Below the pieces are notes generated by a model. It ran no database searches. It was not told the DNA's origin and worked only from the letters and a program-made list of their open reading frames with translations. 64,000 nucleotides of DNA from Hydractinia symbiolongicarpus (lineage: Eukaryota > Cnidaria > Hydrozoa > Anthoathecata > Hydractiniidae): contig NC_079877.1 in NCBI RefSeq assembly GCF_029227915.1, positions 25,011,851-25,075,850 of the forward strand, written 5' to 3'. Shown in pieces: positions 25,001 through 32,223 of the stretch; position 1 is the first letter of the stretch, and each line of letters starts with the position of its first letter. The position numbers were made by a program, and so were the translations under genes.

Positions 25001-26942
25001 ATTTAAAATACCAGATTGTCCTTTTTCAATGAATAAGCTTGCTGGTCCATACTTTGAGATAACTGGAGGAAATCCTAAAGAAAAATCAGAACAAAAATGT
25101 AATAAAAATCAATAAAATTAAAGTTCTATACAGAAATTAATTGATTTTAAGCATTATTTCTGTACTGTCTCGGTACTAACAAGATTCTTCGGACTTTATG
25201 TAAAAACCTAGCCGTGAAACAAAAATTGAAAAGTGTACTTTAATTGTGAAACCCACTTGCAGATTCTATGTCCCTCCCTCTGCCCTAAACGACAAGATCA
25301 AAAAATATAATAAGTCATCCGACCAATTGATACTCATTACATGTAACAATTATTTCTATTTTTTTACCCATAGTTAACATTTAGATAATTATATTGTTCG
25401 TAAAATTAGCTTTTGCCATTTTTTGCCTTGCAAGTAAGTAAGTATACGTAAGTATTTGTAGACGACAATGACATTGGAATATGTTGAAACATGTGTTAAT
25501 TAATAGCAACTGCGCAGTTCTTAATACGATTCTCACACAACTTGTGCTGTTAGTCATTTTGTGATATTTAAGTACCTTTAATGCCTAAAAACAAACAGTC
25601 AGACAGACTGTAAAGAGTGTGGACGACAAACTAGTTCACAATATTTTCTCTTTAAAAGTTGAAGTTTTGCGACATGAAATAGTCAAACTATACATATACT
25701 ATATCTAAGGTCAGGCTGCATTTGGTTTGTGAGTCATCCCTCAATCAAAGCTGCATTTGCAATTTGAGGTTTTCGGAACAGCTTGCGCAGTTCTAAAGCC
25801 AATCTATTTAATTTTAATTTCACAATGTCCACAAATCCATTCATGAATGTATTTTTCCAGGTCAGTGCAATTTTTTGACATTTGATGATTATAAGATAAT
25901 CCTAAACGTTATTAATGAATTTTTTGTTGTCCAGTAAAGTTAAAAGAGCAAATTTTACATTTTCTAAGCCAACACCTTAGTATCAAAACATTCTTAGTAT
26001 TTTTGACTGTGGTCCTATTTGAGTGTAAAAAGCTAGCAAACTTTATTTGTTGTGCCGATTAGGTATGAACAGGGTCAATCCACTTCAAATTTCAAGCATT
26101 TAGCTTTATATCACATCAATAATAGAAGTGACCAGAAAACCACAATTTCAGATTTTAGAAAATGCAATAAATTTGGTTAATTATGCTTTTAATGAGGTCG
26201 TTTATACGATGAAATTCACCATAAAATTCTATTCAGGTTAATCATCGCTGCACATGTAACCCTCACTGAACTTTACCAATACAAGCAAGCAGTGTTCAAA
26301 ATATCTTTTTTATGTTTTAACTATGCAAGAAAAGTAAGTTTAAAAAGTGAATTGTACTAATCTTTCGGTTCTAAAAATCTAGTGCTTTGGGGAACTATTT
26401 ATGCTTATACAAACCCTTAAATAAACACAAAACATGTAGGAGAAATGTTTATGCAATAGCATGTATCACTGTAATAAATTTTTTGATTTTTCGATTTTTC
26501 TTTGTTTCGCACAAGCAACGGTAAAGTGATGAAAATAAGGACCAAAATTTATCACTTCTTGGGTTCTGGAGAAATAACATTTCTCTGTTCTTTGCAACTG
26601 ATTCAAATAGATTGATATAAAGAAAAAAAAAGCTTTTTAATCGCTTTTGAGGATAAGAAATTTGTTACCATACAAAAACAGCAATTTATAATGATGTAAG
26701 AATCTTAATATCTAGCTATTCATGAGTTTCGCTAAATACTTTACTTTTTCAATTATAATATATATATATATACTTCTAATCATTTTTTAGCAGTGTTGTC
26801 CATTATGCTACGCTTCCTGACCAAGTCTACATAGTAATAAAATAAATGAATAAAATATAAACTACAAAAACATATTACCTTGACAATGGACTGAGTACAA
26901 CAAAATAACATTACAACATAATACCCACAACAAGATCATCAT
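860..26942 (-). CDS. Giant secreted Ig/FN3/LDLa protein with C-terminal chitin-binding modules, 40 exons (gene-level entry)
   Basis: Forty exons, each bounded by AG acceptor and GT donor, join into 9006 coding bases (about 3001 residues plus stop). Every internal junction is phase 1 and every internal exon length divides by three. Domain order: signal peptide (1-21), Ig (22-121), Ig (122-226), FN3-Ig (227-424), Ig-like without cysteines (425-527), then 19 further FN3 domains mixed with six LDLa modules and Thr-rich linkers (528-2868), and two CBM14-like modules (2869-2928 and 2947-3001). No membrane span or GPI tail is visible, so secretion is expected. The chitin-binding end and the long adhesive FN3/Ig array suggest a matrix or perisarc-tethering protein; that role is inference. 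Introns are mostly short in the 3' half. Those upstream contain a Penelope-like element and a MITE. Splicing was read by eye, so alternative or missed micro-exons are possible. I recognise no named orthologue. Confidence 0.85.
1348..1401 (-). CDS. Exon 39: short Lys/Thr linker between the chitin-binding modules
   Basis: 54 bases, residues 2929-2946, basic and Thr-rich. It has a TTTTAG acceptor and GTATGT donor and is phase 1 at both ends. It supplies the split first cysteine codon of exon 40. Confidence 0.7.
1606..1785 (-). CDS. Exon 38: first chitin-binding type-2 (CBM14-like) module
   Basis: Residues 2869-2928. Seven cysteines with His-Pro-Ser-Asn...Tyr-Phe-Ile-Thr-Cys, then Cys-x2-Cys-Pro...Phe...Cys. 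It shows the same displaced-cysteine variant as exon 40. The reading frame stays open past the exon to a TAA at 1571, but the donor GTACGG after 1606 keeps phase 1 and leads into exons 39-40. A form that ends at the intronic stop and lacks the second module is possible. Confidence 0.72.
1861..1959 (-). CDS. Exon 37: mucin-like Thr/Pro linker
   Basis: 33 codons, residues 2836-2868, dominated by Thr-Thr-Thr-Pro-type repeats. Acceptor TTTTTAG, donor GTAAGT. It separates the FN3 array from the chitin-binding end and is probably O-glycosylated. Confidence 0.8.
1960..2591. other. Intron 36, nothing recognised
   Basis: 632-base AT-rich intron between the last FN3 exon and the Thr-rich linker. No exon or repeat was recognised. 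Confidence 0.5.
2592..2894 (-). CDS. Exon 36: FN3 domain, cassette 4 distal
   Basis: 303 bases, residues 2735-2835. FN3 hallmarks: Lys-Val-Thr-Trp-Asn, Tyr-Ser-Phe-Arg-Val-Arg-Ala-Lys-Asn and Gly-Pro-Trp-Ser. Near-copy of exons 33, 30 and 27. Confidence 0.93.
3062..3181 (-). CDS. Exon 35: LDLa module, cassette 4
   Basis: 120 bases, residues 2695-2734. Six cysteines and the Asp-Cys-Ala-Asp-Gly-Thr-Asp-Glu calcium loop of LDL receptor class A modules. It ends at Ala-Gly-Cys before GTAAGG. Confidence 0.93.
3291..3599 (-). CDS. Exon 34: FN3 domain with extra cysteine pair, cassette 4 proximal
   Basis: 309 bases, residues 2592-2694. Ile-Val-Ser-Trp-Ser-Ala-Pro, then Gln-Tyr-Cys-Glu-Leu-Asn...Thr-Cys, which probably forms a local disulfide. 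Acceptor TTTTTTGTAG, donor GTAAAT. Confidence 0.92.
4446..4748 (-). CDS. Exon 33: FN3 domain, cassette 3 distal
   Basis: 303 bases, residues 2491-2591. Same FN3 type as exon 36, differing by scattered substitutions. Donor GTAAAA follows Gln-Gln-Ala. Confidence 0.93.
4791..4823. repeat. Perfect 15-bp palindrome with 3-base loop in an intron
   Basis: Arms 4791-4805 and 4809-4823 are exact reverse complements around TAC. The equivalent intron of cassette 4 (near 2936-2950) lacks it and keeps only one side, so it is an insertion or templated duplication in this copy. Confidence 0.85.
4939..5058 (-). CDS. Exon 32: LDLa module, cassette 3
   Basis: 120 bases, residues 2451-2490. Six cysteines with Asp-Cys-Ala-Asp-Gly-Thr-Asp-Glu. 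Almost identical to exon 35. Confidence 0.93.
5170..5478 (-). CDS. Exon 31: FN3 domain with cysteine pair, cassette 3 proximal
   Basis: 309 bases, residues 2348-2450. Tyr-Cys-Glu-Leu-Asn...Asp-Thr-Cys as in the other proximal FN3 domains. Acceptor TTTTTGTAG, donor GTAAAT. Confidence 0.92.
6082..6384 (-). CDS. Exon 30: FN3 domain, cassette 2 distal
   Basis: 303 bases, residues 2247-2347. FN3 with Gly-Pro-Trp-Ser-Asp-Val near the end. The loop around residues 2295-2305 differs from its sister copies. Confidence 0.93.
6520..6639 (-). CDS. Exon 29: LDLa module, cassette 2
   Basis: 120 bases, residues 2207-2246. Six cysteines and Asp-Cys-Ala-Asp-Gly-Thr-Asp-Glu; ends in Ala-Asn-Cys rather than Ala-Gly-Cys. 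Confidence 0.92.
6753..7061 (-). CDS. Exon 28: FN3 domain with cysteine pair, cassette 2 proximal
   Basis: 309 bases, residues 2104-2206. Shares long identical stretches with exon 34, including the Ser-Ser-Arg end before the donor, more than with its direct neighbour exon 31. Confidence 0.92.
7967..8269 (-). CDS. Exon 27: FN3 domain, cassette 1 distal
   Basis: 303 bases, residues 2003-2103. FN3 of the same family but with Gly-Pro-Phe-Ser instead of Gly-Pro-Trp-Ser, the most diverged of the four tandem distal copies. Confidence 0.92.
8574..8693 (-). CDS. Exon 26: LDLa module, cassette 1
   Basis: 120 bases, residues 1963-2002. Six cysteines with Asp-Cys-Val-Asp-Gly-Thr-Asp-Glu. Donor GTAAGT. 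Confidence 0.92.
8803..9111 (-). CDS. Exon 25: FN3 domain with cysteine pair, cassette 1 proximal
   Basis: 309 bases, residues 1860-1962. First of the four tandem cassettes. Acceptor TTCTTCAG, donor GTAAAC. Confidence 0.92.
9716..10009 (-). CDS. Exon 24: FN3 domain
   Basis: 294 bases, residues 1762-1859. Leu-Gln-Trp-Lys, Tyr-Gly-Phe-Arg-Ile-Arg-Ala-Val-Asn and Gly-Pro-Trp-Ser mark FN3. Distal member of the older cassette 22-24. Confidence 0.92.
10202..10327 (-). CDS. Exon 23: LDLa module
   Basis: 126 bases, residues 1720-1761. Six cysteines and Asp-Cys-Ser-Asp-Gly-Ser-Asp-Glu, the most canonical calcium loop of the six LDLa modules. Confidence 0.94.
10413..10733 (-). CDS. Exon 22: FN3 domain with cysteine pair
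   Basis: 321 bases, residues 1613-1719. Met-Ser-Trp-Ser-Pro-Pro, Lys-Tyr-Cys...Val-Cys and Tyr-Ser-Tyr-Glu-Ile-Phe. Sister of exon 20. Confidence 0.92.
11406..11459 (-). CDS. Exon 21: short Thr-rich linker
   Basis: 54 bases, residues 1595-1612, Thr/Pro-rich; acceptor CATACAG, donor GTAAGT, phase 1-1. Confidence 0.75.
11534..11851 (-). CDS. Exon 20: FN3 domain with cysteine pair, no LDLa partner
   Basis: 318 bases, residues 1489-1594. Leu-Ser-Trp-Ser-Pro-Pro and Lys-Tyr-Cys...Ile-Cys. Unlike every other domain of this type it is followed by a linker, not an LDLa exon, so it looks like a cassette that lost or never gained its LDLa-FN3 part. Confidence 0.9.
12037..12114 (-). CDS. Exon 19: Thr-rich linker
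   Basis: 78 bases, residues 1463-1488, Thr/Ser-rich; acceptor ATTCTTAG, donor GTAAGT, phase 1-1. Confidence 0.78.
12189..12464 (-). CDS. Exon 18: FN3 domain
   Basis: 276 bases, residues 1371-1462. Starts Ala-Gly-Pro-Lys-Pro-Pro and has Leu-Thr-Gly-Leu-Asp-Pro-Asn-Thr, clearly the paralogue of exon 9. Confidence 0.92.
12883..13161 (-). CDS. Exon 17: FN3 domain
   Basis: 279 bases, residues 1278-1370. Phe-Glu-Ile-Glu-Val...Leu-Ile-Ser-Gly-Ser-Pro-Tyr...Trp-Ser-Glu and a Phe-Phe-Ala-Thr-Gly end pair it with exon 8. Confidence 0.92.
13417..13548 (-). CDS. Exon 16: longest mucin-like Thr linker
   Basis: 132 bases, residues 1234-1277. An uninterrupted run of threonine codons is followed by Thr-Thr-Pro-type repeats. 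The underlying DNA is a triplet repeat and may vary in length between individuals. Donor GTGAGA. Confidence 0.82.
13703..13963 (-). CDS. Exon 15: FN3 domain
   Basis: 261 bases, residues 1147-1233, the shortest FN3 exon. Ile-Phe-Trp-Arg, Tyr-Arg-Val-Arg-Val and Gly-Ala-Trp-Ser. Related to exons 8 and 17. Confidence 0.88.
14355..14423 (-). CDS. Exon 14: Thr/Ser linker
   Basis: 69 bases, residues 1124-1146, Thr/Ser/Pro-rich; acceptor TTTTGTTCAG, donor GTATGT, phase 1-1. Confidence 0.78.
14579..14881 (-). CDS. Exon 13: FN3 domain
   Basis: 303 bases, residues 1023-1123. Val-Thr-Trp-Asn, Tyr-Asp-Val-Arg-Val-Arg-Ala-Lys-Asn and Gly-Pro-Trp-Ser. Ancestor-like version of the distal FN3 in the tandem cassettes. 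Confidence 0.93.
15062..15181 (-). CDS. Exon 12: LDLa module
   Basis: 120 bases, residues 983-1022. Six cysteines with Asp-Cys-Val-Asp-Gly-Ser-Asp-Glu. Donor GTATGT. Confidence 0.92.
15263..15574 (-). CDS. Exon 11: FN3 domain with cysteine pair
   Basis: 312 bases, residues 879-982. Ile-Val-Trp-Ser-Pro-Pro, Glu-Tyr-Cys-Glu-Leu-Asn...Thr-Cys, the first of seven FN3 domains with this cysteine pair. Confidence 0.92.
15719..15820 (-). CDS. Exon 10: Thr/Asn linker
   Basis: 102 bases, residues 845-878, rich in Thr, Ser and Asn-x-Thr glycosylation motifs; donor GTGAGT. Confidence 0.8.
15921..16193 (-). CDS. Exon 9: FN3 domain
   Basis: 273 bases, residues 754-844. Ile-Ser-Trp, [10 protein letters not shown]. 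Paralogue of exon 18. Confidence 0.92.
16422..16703 (-). CDS. Exon 8: FN3 domain
   Basis: 282 bases, residues 660-753. Phe-Glu-Ile-Gln-Val, Leu-Ile-Ser-Gly-Ser-Pro-Tyr, Asn-Trp-Ser-Glu. Paralogue of exon 17. Confidence 0.92.
17176..17235 (-). CDS. Exon 7: short Thr/Ser linker
   Basis: 60 bases, residues 640-659, Thr/Ser-rich; acceptor TTTTATAG, donor GTAAGA, phase 1-1. Confidence 0.72.
17548..17883 (-). CDS. Exon 6: FN3 domain
   Basis: 336 bases, residues 528-639. Ala-Pro-Pro-Ala-Ile start, Leu-Ser-Trp-Glu, Tyr-Gln-Phe-Arg-Ile-Arg-Ser and Gly-Ala-Trp-Ser. It carries a longer B-C insertion than the other FN3 domains. Confidence 0.9.
17981..18289 (-). CDS. Exon 5: Ig-like domain without the disulfide
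   Basis: 309 bases, residues 425-527. The pattern of Ile-Leu-Trp-Lys, an alternating strand region and Phe-Glu-Tyr-Thr-Val-Met-Asn at the F strand fits an I-set fold, but the two canonical cysteines are Leu and Val-type residues. Splice sites are good (TTTGTAG and GTATGC). Confidence 0.72.
18653..19607. mobile_element. Inverted-repeat element (MITE or foldback) inside an intron
   Basis: The left end reads CACCCTATTTGGTATG followed by a run of 11 G and GGAGCATAAAGT. The right end carries the reverse complement: ACTTTATGCTCCCCCCC, C-rich DNA and CGTACCAAATAGTG. No coding capacity is seen between the ends, so it is probably non-autonomous. The target duplication was not clear. Confidence 0.6.
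19770..20363 (-). CDS. Exon 4: fused FN3 and Ig domains
   Basis: 594 bases, residues 227-424, the only exon carrying two domains. FN3 half: Ile-Glu-Trp-Asp, Tyr-Ser-Ile-Gln-Met-Arg-Ala, Gly-Ser-Trp-Ser. Ig half: Leu-Ser-Cys, Tyr-Ser-Trp-Phe-Arg-Asn-Gly, Tyr-Tyr-Arg-Cys-Lys-Ala-Thr-Asn. Donor GTAAGT. The two halves may once have been separated by an intron that was lost. Confidence 0.93.
20364..21210. other. Intron 3, nothing firm
   Basis: AT-rich intron. A patch near 20740-20830 with TTCGC/GCGAA words resembles the dispersed repeat seen at 50-56 kb. No exon was recognised. Confidence 0.4.
21211..21525 (-). CDS. Exon 3: second Ig domain
   Basis: 315 bases, residues 122-226. Leu-Ala-Trp-Ala-Asn-Cys, then [12 protein letters not shown]. 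Acceptor TTTTTTAG, donor GTAAGT. Confidence 0.88.
21900..24350 (+). mobile_element. Degenerate Penelope-like retroelement with GIY-YIG endonuclease, antisense in intron 2
   Basis: Pieces of one element lie in order on the plus strand: an N-terminal region (21930-22217), a region with [11 protein letters not shown] (to 22735), Gly-Leu-Pro-Lys-Ile-His-Lys after an in-frame TAA (22735-22760), Ser-Phe-Asp-Val-x-Pro-Leu-Tyr-Thr-Asn-Val-Pro (22900-23082), a Gly-Val-Ala-Met-Gly-Gly-Pro-Ala box (23117-23150), and a C-terminal GIY-YIG domain (23750-24103) with Val-Tyr-Glu-Ile-Pro-Cys and Val-Tyr-Ile-Gly-Glu-Thr. Several stops and frameshifts break it, and I cannot find the catalytic Tyr-x-Asp-Asp box where it should be (about 23185-23225). 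It is a dead copy. Retroelements with RT plus C-terminal GIY-YIG are established as Penelope-like. Confidence 0.85.
24226..24272 (+). ncRNA. Candidate hammerhead ribozyme core at the 3' end of the Penelope-like element
   Basis: CCGATGA, then a 6-bp stem with AGGA loop (48-53 pairing with 58-63 of 24248-24263), then GAAAC-GTC. This matches the hammerhead core CUGAUGA-stem II-GAAA except for C in place of the first U. Stem I and stem III partners are not clear. Penelope-like elements are known to carry minimal hammerhead motifs. Confidence 0.45.
24775..25074 (-). CDS. Exon 2: first Ig domain
   Basis: 300 bases, residues 22-121. Ile-Leu-Asn-Cys, Val-Gln-Trp-Phe-Lys-Asp-Gly-Lys, [10 protein letters not shown]: a textbook I-set Ig. 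Acceptor TTTCTTTAG, donor GTAGGT. Confidence 0.93.
25075..26878. other. Intron 1, no gene seen
   Basis: 1.8 kb AT-rich intron between the signal-peptide exon and the first Ig exon. It contains a short TA run near 26757-26772. No other feature was recognised. Confidence 0.5.
26879..26942 (-). CDS. Exon 1: start codon and signal peptide
   Basis: Two consecutive in-frame ATG codons open a 21-residue hydrophobic leader (Ile-Leu-Leu-Trp-Val-Leu...Val-Ile-Leu-Leu-Tyr) ending Val-His-Cys-Gln, followed by a GTAATA donor in phase 1. This matches the phase of the Ig exon downstream. The sequence just upstream contains TTGCTTAG, which could be a cis- or trans-splice acceptor for the 5' UTR. Confidence 0.82.
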
Positions 26943-29085
26943 TGGGATTTTTCCCAAACCAATTTAAACTTTAATTCTAAGCAATGAATCTAAATCTTCA
27001 ACACGAAAAATTTCAAACACAATAAATCAACATGCAATGAACTTCCACCACTGTTTGTATTTCGAAGACAATTAATTAAATTGATTAACATAAAACCTAA
27101 AAAGAAAATTATTAGCAAAAATATTTTAATTGCTGTCATTTACCTCACCTAAGGTAACATTATTCAGCCACTAAAATTACACAGAGCTTTGATCTTTTCG
27201 CTTATAAGGGTTAGGAAAATTTAAAAGATGTCTTAAAATTTAAAGGAGATGGTTCCATGGAAATTGGAAGTCCATCATCTTATTGATTTGTTTTAAGGCG
27301 TTCATTAAACAAGTTAAGAATAAAATTGAGTTGTGATGAATGTAACTAACAACATGTTATGTAATAAATTGCAAACGATGTATTAAATTACAGTTTTCAA
27401 ATGTTTCCTGTTAATTTGCAAACGCATCAATTATGTAGCAAAGGTAAAAAAAGCATTTACACTTCCTATATGCATTATGAACAGCTCAAAAATTATTCTT
27501 GAACCTGCAAAATGATCACATTACTTAAAAGTATCTAAAACATTAGGGCTATTACAAAAAATCCTTACTATAAATGTTTTAATAAACGAATCCTTAAATG
27601 TTTTAAATGTTTTAAAACCCAAGTCTCTAAGAAACGTCCATTCTTCATTCGAAAGGGGCTGTTTATTAGATTTTTCCTAATTCAAGCAGTTAACAGGAAA
27701 ATTACCACAAGGTTTTCTACTATATTATAAATGAATGATTCAAAAAATAAACTTCAATTTGTTAGATGTATCAATGTACTGTAGTCATTTTTGAAAATTT
27801 AATTGTGATAAATTAATAATAATAATTTATAATAAAAACATGATAAGTATTGATAACATGAAATAATTGTCCACTCAATGTGCACCTATGGAAAAATGCT
27901 GATGCTATAAAATAAATGTTGACGCTGCAATAAATACTCAGGTAAAAACTAGAGTTAACTTATCCTTCAAATAAATGCAACACCTCCTCATGAACAAAAG
28001 CTTGAACAGATAAAAAGTTAGAATTTAAATACATATACTAGCAGTATGCACCTAATATATCTATAAATACTACCGCCTGAAGTAATAAACAGCACCCTGA
28101 CTGATCACGCAGAATCATAAAAGTACAACAAATTTACAGAATCATTCTTGCAACAAGCAATACAAGTTTAACTTGGATATCATACAACTCTTCTAAAGAT
28201 CAAATTAAGCAAAAAAATATCACAGTTTCACTTTCAAGTAAGTCACATTTAACTACTGTCTTATCATATTCAATAAGTGATTAATATATAATGTGATGAG
28301 CCAGTTTATTACTTAGGTGTATATTATGTAATAATATTGTTTTGACAAAGAAGGACGCCTAGGTGATTAATTTGCAGTTTCTACGGAGACACTTTTAATT
28401 GGTGATCATTGTTACTGGGATGTCAAGTCAAAAACATAGCAATGTTGTTGCGTCAGATTTATTTTAAACCAGATCTTAAAATAGGTCTTCTACTTTTATC
28501 TGGGCATTACTGCTTGGAATAACATGAAGGTGAATATTGATAGCGGTTGGTTGTGTATATAAAAACTGAAATTCTTATTTTGTGTAAGAAAATCATTAAA
28601 GGTGTTACGGAACGGCTGTTGGTTTTCGACTTTAGTGACTTACACGAAAGTCGAGCTGATGCCGGTGAAAAACAAACTGGCTGTTTTTACGGCATGCATG
28701 TAATTTGCAGACTTGAACATATAGATATATCTAGAATTTTTATCTTCTCCAAGTCTTGGTTATGTTTTCATTCAGAATGATTCACGCTGAAATATTTTTT
28801 TGTGAAATACTTTTTAAAAAAAAAAATTTTTTTTTTTGAAAGCGAGCAAAGTGCGCTGGTCTGTTGATTGCGCAAAAAGCGTTTGCCGGATTTTTAATAT
28901 GTACGCGGGATATACGGAATGTGAGCATTTTAACCAGTTCGTAGTCCCTTTAACAAATTAATAGACTGCTAAGAGTTATCAATAACGCATCTTAAATTTG
29001 CACAATTGTGTAAAATTTCAGTTGTTGTTCGCGTTTTTGTAGACTTCATTGTATAACACTCACAAAACTTCAATGAATGGCTGCT

Positions 29086-29151
29086 GGAGTGCTCTTTATA
29101 CACACAGTAATTACATTTCTATGTATTTACTGTACGTATGAAGAACACTCC
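29086..29151. repeat. Imperfect 31-bp stem hairpin with 4-base loop
   Basis: Left arm 29086-29116 and right arm 29121-29151 pair along their full length with about five mismatches around the loop TTCT. Size and shape suit a microRNA precursor or a very small MITE. Confidence 0.6.
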
Positions 29152-29369
29152 ACATGTATCTAAATACCTGTTAGTTATCTATATGGCCGTCCCAAATATT
29201 AAAATTTTGTAGCTTTGGACAGCCAATTTAATTGTGTATCTGTTTCACTATGGATATGTTTAAGAATGTCTATTGACAATTGCCCAAAACAAATTATTTA
29301 CTGCAATGTACCTAAACCGTTTACAAAAATTTCTAGCTGTAGAAAGCTTGGATTTAGACTAGTGGCTTT

Positions 29370-29600
29370 CAGGGTACTTTCTTTTAAATTTTTTATATGC
29401 AGGTAAAAAATAAACTTTTAATGAGTATTAACTTTAAATTAGAAGGATGAAATGACCAAAATATAGTTTGACGTTTTTATCATAACAATTAAATATTGAT
29501 TATTTTATTTATTTCAAAACAAATTAAGTGAAATCCTAATTTTGGGGTGTGTTTACCACTGAACAAATAAAATGCGAATTACTAGACCACAATATTACTG
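29370..29600. repeat. Direct duplication, copy A (copy B at 30808-31040)
   Basis: Both copies run through TATATGCAGGTAAAAAATA, a TTTGACGTTTTTA-x-CAT-ACAATT block and a block ending in GAAATGC- or AAATGCGAATTA-type sequence, in the same order with many small changes. Copy B also contains a 15-base tandem doubling of GACCTAAGGAAATGC near 30987-31016. Confidence 0.6.
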
Positions 29601-32223
29601 TTCAGATTCGCTTCCAGTAGATTAAAATAATTTAAATTGTAATGGCACTTCCAGTGACTACAGACACACCACAAACTTCTGTTAAAATCAACATAAAGTA
29701 TAAAATCAATATAAAATCAGTATCATTAGAGATTTATATAAAAACCGCAAACACTATAAAGTCTCCTAGATGTCTTTTATCCTTATTTAGACATTTTTCA
29801 GTAAATCTAATAGCTGAAGAACGAAAATTATTCAATACAATGCTTTTGTTAGACTATAAAATAACGTAACATACTCGTAACACATATATTCCGCTGTAAA
29901 CTAGTCGCGGTGTACAGAAGACTCAATAATGGGCGTATTGAACACCAAAAACGTTCCACAAAACGCTGTTTTTACTTCTTAATGCTTAAAATAATCATAA
30001 TTTTTAAATAGAAATGTAAAAGAAACTATTAACCATCCAACCGCATTTTGTGAAGAATTTTTTTAATCCATATTTTGTCAAAAATTAATGATTGTGTTTG
30101 TTCGATATTTTGTCCTATTCGTCAGTAAGAAAGTATTTACCAACCTACTGTAAACAGAGATTCTCATTTTTTTCATTTTTTTTCTGCTAATTGTAGGATT
30201 CCACCCTCATTAAAATTCATATTAGCAAAATGTTGTTTATTATTTTTTGTCAAAGATTTTGTTATCACAGTAAATATTTAATTACCTTTGAAAATCAGTG
30301 AAGACGGATAAGTGAAGTAACTCCTTGACTTTTTTTGCTAACAAGTACTACAGTCAAATTGATTTATATGATTGAGTTGTTAATACTGAATCTTTTCTTG
30401 ATTGTTCCCTGTTAATGGTACAAAGACGAACTGAAAGTCAACTATAACTACTTTTAATCTACGTACTGCTGAATGCTTAGAACCAACATAGAATTTATAA
30501 AAGGGTGTGGTTAAGCAGATACACCAAAAATTTAAATAAATAAAAAAATTTACCCCTAGCAAATGCGCCTTCAATTTCATATACCTTTTAGGAACTTGTT
30601 AATTAGATTTAAAATTTTCGCAAATTTTAACGACGCTGGATTTTTTCGTCTTTTTTCAATAACTGTCTTCTTCCGACTACACTCTAAATTCGAATGTTTA
30701 TGTTTGTGTAGACAGATTGTTCATTATTTAAACCTGCTCTTTGTTGATAAAAATTACTTTTTAGTTCGAAGTTACAATAGCACCTTGCACCAAGATATTT
30801 TGATACTTTCTCTTAAAATCTTTATATGCAGGTAAAAAATAGTACTTAGTGAGTGTTAAATTTAAAGGAGCAGATTAAAACCAAAAATATTTTGACGTTT
30901 TTACCATGACAATTCAATATTGATTTGATTGTTCCTTTTGAAACGAATTTACTGTAGTTCCAATTATGGGTTGTGCCTGCCACTGACCTAAGGAAATGCT
31001 GACCTAAGGAAATGCAAATTATCAAATATTTTATCGACTAATCTCCCAAAAATATATGCTACGCTGGAAAACATTTGAAATCTTCAACATTACTGAATGA
31101 AAAAGCAAAAACAACATCTTGAATGTTTCACATATAACAAAATATTATTTAAGGAAAAACAAGTAAGTGTTGCAAAAAAGGATGATAATCGTTCATTTTA
31201 TATTTTTTATGTCAGAACGAGTGATAGGTAAACAATTTTACAGTAATTCTACAGTACAAAAATCTTTTTTGTGCTGTCTGATACTGTTTTTGGAAAACGA
31301 GAAATTGTAGGGGAAATTATTCCAATTTTCTTCATCAGCACTCTTCTCCAAACTCTCACCAATAGAGGGAACATGTTAACAAATTAAAAAAAAAATTCAC
31401 ATTGGTGGGTGTTTGCTGACGTCAGAAGAGCTTGAAACTAATTTGGTTTCAAATCTATCAAAAACATCTCGGTAACAGGTATGTCTTTGTTTCCACAATA
31501 ACTAGTGCTAATTATCGAACTGAAGTTTGTAAATTTTTTTCCAGATTTCGATTCAGATCTAATGAGACTGCCCAATTCAGTAAACGCTAGCTAGATTCAA
31601 AACCGGCGACTCCCATTAACATTAAATTGTGGATAGTGCCTATAATATTTTAATTAAAAAAAATACCATGATGTTATTTCGTTGTTTGAAAACAATTGCA
31701 AAAGTTAATTTCTCCAAAACAGCGATTTTGTTGCATATTTCTGATTTATCCTTGTTTCGTGTATATCTGTATAAGATATATATATGTTATATCTTTATAA
31801 ATATTTTCTCTAATAAGTATAAAATATTAAAGCATTTCTTTGTTGTTATTGTGTTTTGGAAGATGATAGTAATTTACTTATTTTCTTGCTGCTATTGAAA
31901 TGTGGACAAGTATTTGGATAAAAAGTTACTGATTTGTCGTAAACAATGTAACACACATAAAACAGATATTTGAAAAGATAAACAAGACTGCATTTAGAAA
32001 TAATAAGTATTTATTCACTTAGCGGAGTTGCAAAAGTTGCTAAAGAAGAAAACCTCTCGACCAAGAGCATTTTCCTTCAAGATTAAAATTAAAGTTATGA
32101 GAAACAATAAATTGTAAAAAATAAGCAACTGACTGATAAAACACTCAAGTGGCAACAAAAACATTACCTCTCACCCAAAAAGTTTACCTTCTTTAAATGT
32201 TATCCGGAAAATGTTTCAATGAC

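Larger units (their letters stand above)
26943..32223. other. 5.3 kb AT-rich stretch, no gene seen
   Basis: It lies upstream of the giant gene's signal-peptide exon and so may include its promoter. It contains a hairpin at 29086-29151 and a diverged direct duplication (29370-29600 against 30808-31040). No convincing exon was recognised. Confidence 0.5.
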
